This document shows, piece after piece, positions 30,097 to 31,856 of a stretch of 31,856 bases of DNA. The notes beneath the pieces are model-generated. The model made no database searches. It saw only the letters and a program-made list of their open reading frames with translations, and was not told the origin of the DNA. Numbering within the stretch: the stretch's first letter is position 1; each line of letters opens with the position of its first letter. This DNA is from Gymnopilus junonius (taxonomy: Eukaryota > Basidiomycota > Agaricomycetes > Agaricales > Galerinaceae). Position numbers and translations under genes: made by a program. The stretch covers positions 1-31,856 of the forward strand of contig JADNYJ010000370.1 of assembly GCA_015501075.1 (NCBI GenBank), given 5' to 3'.

Positions 30097-31856
30097 ATGC
30101 CCCCAAAGGTATGCGTCTGGTCGGTCTTCGGCGAATCAAATTTTATTAATGTGCATAATTCACAGCGCAAACAGCCCGACGATTCGGCGGCAGAAGCGTC
30201 TTCGTCGACGCGTTCCACCAGAGGGTCGACCAGATCCAGCACAACTAAAAATACGGCAAAAGCAACCGCGACTTCGAACGGAACAACTACAAAAAAGTCT
30301 ACAGGAAGGGCCACTGGGAAGACTACTGTTGCAAAATCAAGGTAAACTATGTCGAAATATGACACTTCAAACTTTCCTTTCGGTCGGACTATGTCACCAT
30401 GATGCTAACGTGAATGGGCAACCAGCGCTGTGGATGGAAATACTTCAGACGGGGATGGAGTGAGTGGCCGACCTGTCGTATCTTTGAATAGTTGCTCATT
30501 GCGTGTCATTCCGCGTAGTCTACTCGGCCTACGAAGAAGGCTAGAATCGGCACCACCACTCGAAAAACCGCGACAAAAGGGTCGGCGAAGGCGGGAGCAA
30601 AAGTGTAAGTGCTTCATTTTATTGCCTTTCTTCAATGATTCCCTTGCCTTTTCCTTTACCCATCTGTACTGGGTCTTGTTCCAACCTTTCGCCACCATGG
30701 CTGTTTTCTTGACATACAGTGTCTTGTGTGTGACTTTCCATTATAGAGTATGATTACATAATCGAAGGAGGTGTAGCCATAGGCTGTGTCTTGTCTTTAA
30801 AGACACAACTTGACCTGTGCCTAGGGCGTACAATTCACGTGGTTATCCACCCACTTCAAAGGACCCAAGACTTGGTTCTAGATTACAACACTCCTTTCTC
30901 TTTTCCCTATTCCCATTCTCCGCTCAATTCTGGATGTTCAACTTCTTGAATTACCCATGAATCTTTTATCCTTCTTTTGCTGCTCTTCTAACCAGATAAA
31001 AATTCTGCACAGTGATGAACCCACTCCTATTCGTAATGTCCAATCTACTAAGGCAAGTAAAGTCCTTCATATAACTTACCTTCGCACCCTAACCCTGGCA
31101 CACCTGCAATAGGAAATACCATCTAACCATGTCACATCTAACCGCCAGCCTGTTGTTGTAGAACCTATGTCTAATCCACCACCCACCTGCGAAAAAAAGT
31201 AATGTCAAACACGACCCTTACACGCCTCAACGTGCCATAGAGGTCTTCAAGAAGTACGCTGACAGCGATGATGCCGACGTCATTGGGCCCGAAGGATTTG
31301 AAAAATTGTGCACGGATGCAAATATGCCATTAGACGGACCGCGTCCGATCATCTTTGCATGGCAAATGGGAGCGAAGGACATGGCGAAGGTCACGAAGGA
31401 GGAGTGGGTAAAAGGAACTAGTACACTCAAGTGCGTTCTAGGTTTTTCTAGAAATGAAATATATATTGACTACTATTTAGAATCTCTTCGGTCCCGCTTA
31501 TTTCATTAGCAGTCACAGAGCTTGACGAGTTGCTGATAGAAGGCAAGATGCCTGTCAAAGCAACATCGAAGAACTCGGAGTACGATAGGTCGTCGTACAT
31601 CTCGTATGCTACCGACGTCAAAGCAGGCTTCCAGAAGCTCTATTCATATGCGTTCACTCTTGCGAAACCTGAGTATGAACCTTCACGTTCTGAGGTCTCG
31701 ATTGCTTGCTAACTCTCTTCCATTTCTCTCCCTCAGAGCTTCGCGAAACATCGATATGGGGTAATTTTAATTGCGATGGTTAATTTGTTCTTGGTCTGAC
31801 ATAGATCCACAGACGTCTGTTGCATTTTGGACTGTTCTACTGGTCCCTAATATCCT
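30097..31856 (+). CDS. DCN1: DCN1-like cullin neddylation factor, 3' end beyond window, middle unresolved
   Basis: Scaffold-type E3 that promotes NEDD8 transfer to cullins. The C-terminal PONY/DCUN1 domain is clear: exon ending 31430 (PYTPQRAIEVFKKYADSD, VIGPEGFEKLC, AWQMGAKDMAKVTKEEWVKG), exon 31481-31672 (ISSVPLISLAVTELDELLIE, FQKLYSYAFTLAKPE), exon from 31737 (SRNIDM) and a last piece TSVAFWTVLLVP running into the window end. Exons 30097-30108, 30166-30341, 30426-30459 and 30519-30604 upstream encode a Lys/Arg/Ser/Thr-rich, probably nuclear tail (MPPKRKQPDD, RPTKKARIGTTTRKT). I think they belong to the same gene, but I cannot join 30604 to the domain exon: GTG TAA ends the frame if unspliced. 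The domain frame becomes open only after 31160, and a run of seven A (31192-31198) sits where the frame of the preceding PVVVEPMSNPPP segment would need one base fewer. A second one-base shortfall lies at 31758-31761. The upstream exons may instead be a separate short gene. Confidence 0.72.

Noticed and set aside
1..31856. tRNA genes, CRISPR arrays, terminal inverted repeats or transposase genes
   Set aside because: I looked for B-box-like GGTTCGAATCC patterns, regularly spaced repeats and transposon motifs by eye and found none convincing; a covariance-model search could still reveal something I missed.

Overview
The window looks like nuclear DNA of a filamentous basidiomycete, most likely an Agaricomycete. 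The genes are cut by many short (about 45-85 nt) GT..AG introns. They include fungal plant-cell-wall enzymes (a CBM1-GH10 xylanase, a GH88-type enzyme, a GH5 exo-1,3-beta-glucanase) and a protein I take to be of the Agaricomycete DUF7330 type. Housekeeping genes are interleaved. I rebuilt exons by eye from reading frame, splice signals and family knowledge. Nothing looks like a bacterial operon, CRISPR array, tRNA or intact transposon.

Layout, left to right. 1-1515 (-) GH5 exo-1,3-beta-glucanase, cut by the window edge and frame-broken. 2386-3582 (-) TATA-binding protein with its own TATA box. 4463-4781 (-) a candidate tiny membrane-protein gene. 5296-6883 (+) indoleamine 2,3-dioxygenase. 7476-10187 (-) Vps1-type dynamin, 12 exons. 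11122-12822 (+) secreted GH88-family hydrolase. 12986-13573 (-) NTF2. 13761-15366 (+) unrecognised 439-residue protein. About 2 kb with no supported gene follows. 17406-17997 (-) unrecognised gene with one frame break. 18255-20292 (+) 641-residue protein with a linker-histone-like winged helix. 20659-22814 (-) CBM1-GH10 endoxylanase in about 19 exons, some tiny. 24414-26012 (+) RAD18. 26213-26911 (+) fragmentary coding remains. 27749-28555 (+) DUF7330-like protein. 29215-29913 (-) Cia2/MIP18-family protein. 30097-31856 (+) DCN1-like cullin neddylation factor, running off the right edge.

There is no gene cluster with one shared function. Transcription (TBP), nuclear transport (NTF2), vesicle scission (Vps1), DNA damage tolerance (RAD18), Fe-S protein assembly (Cia2), cullin neddylation (DCN1) and tryptophan/NAD metabolism (IDO) are neighbours of three carbohydrate-active enzymes. 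Several pairs are head-to-head with 180-260 bp between start codons: NTF2/439-aa protein, the 166-residue unknown/linker-histone protein, and Cia2/DCN1.

The most notable observations are the micro-exons of the xylanase gene (one apparently 2 nt, one 7 nt), a set of isolated single-base frame breaks in four genes while ten others are intact, and small or broken genes that simple ORF calling misses. I did not find a convincing undescribed multi-gene system.
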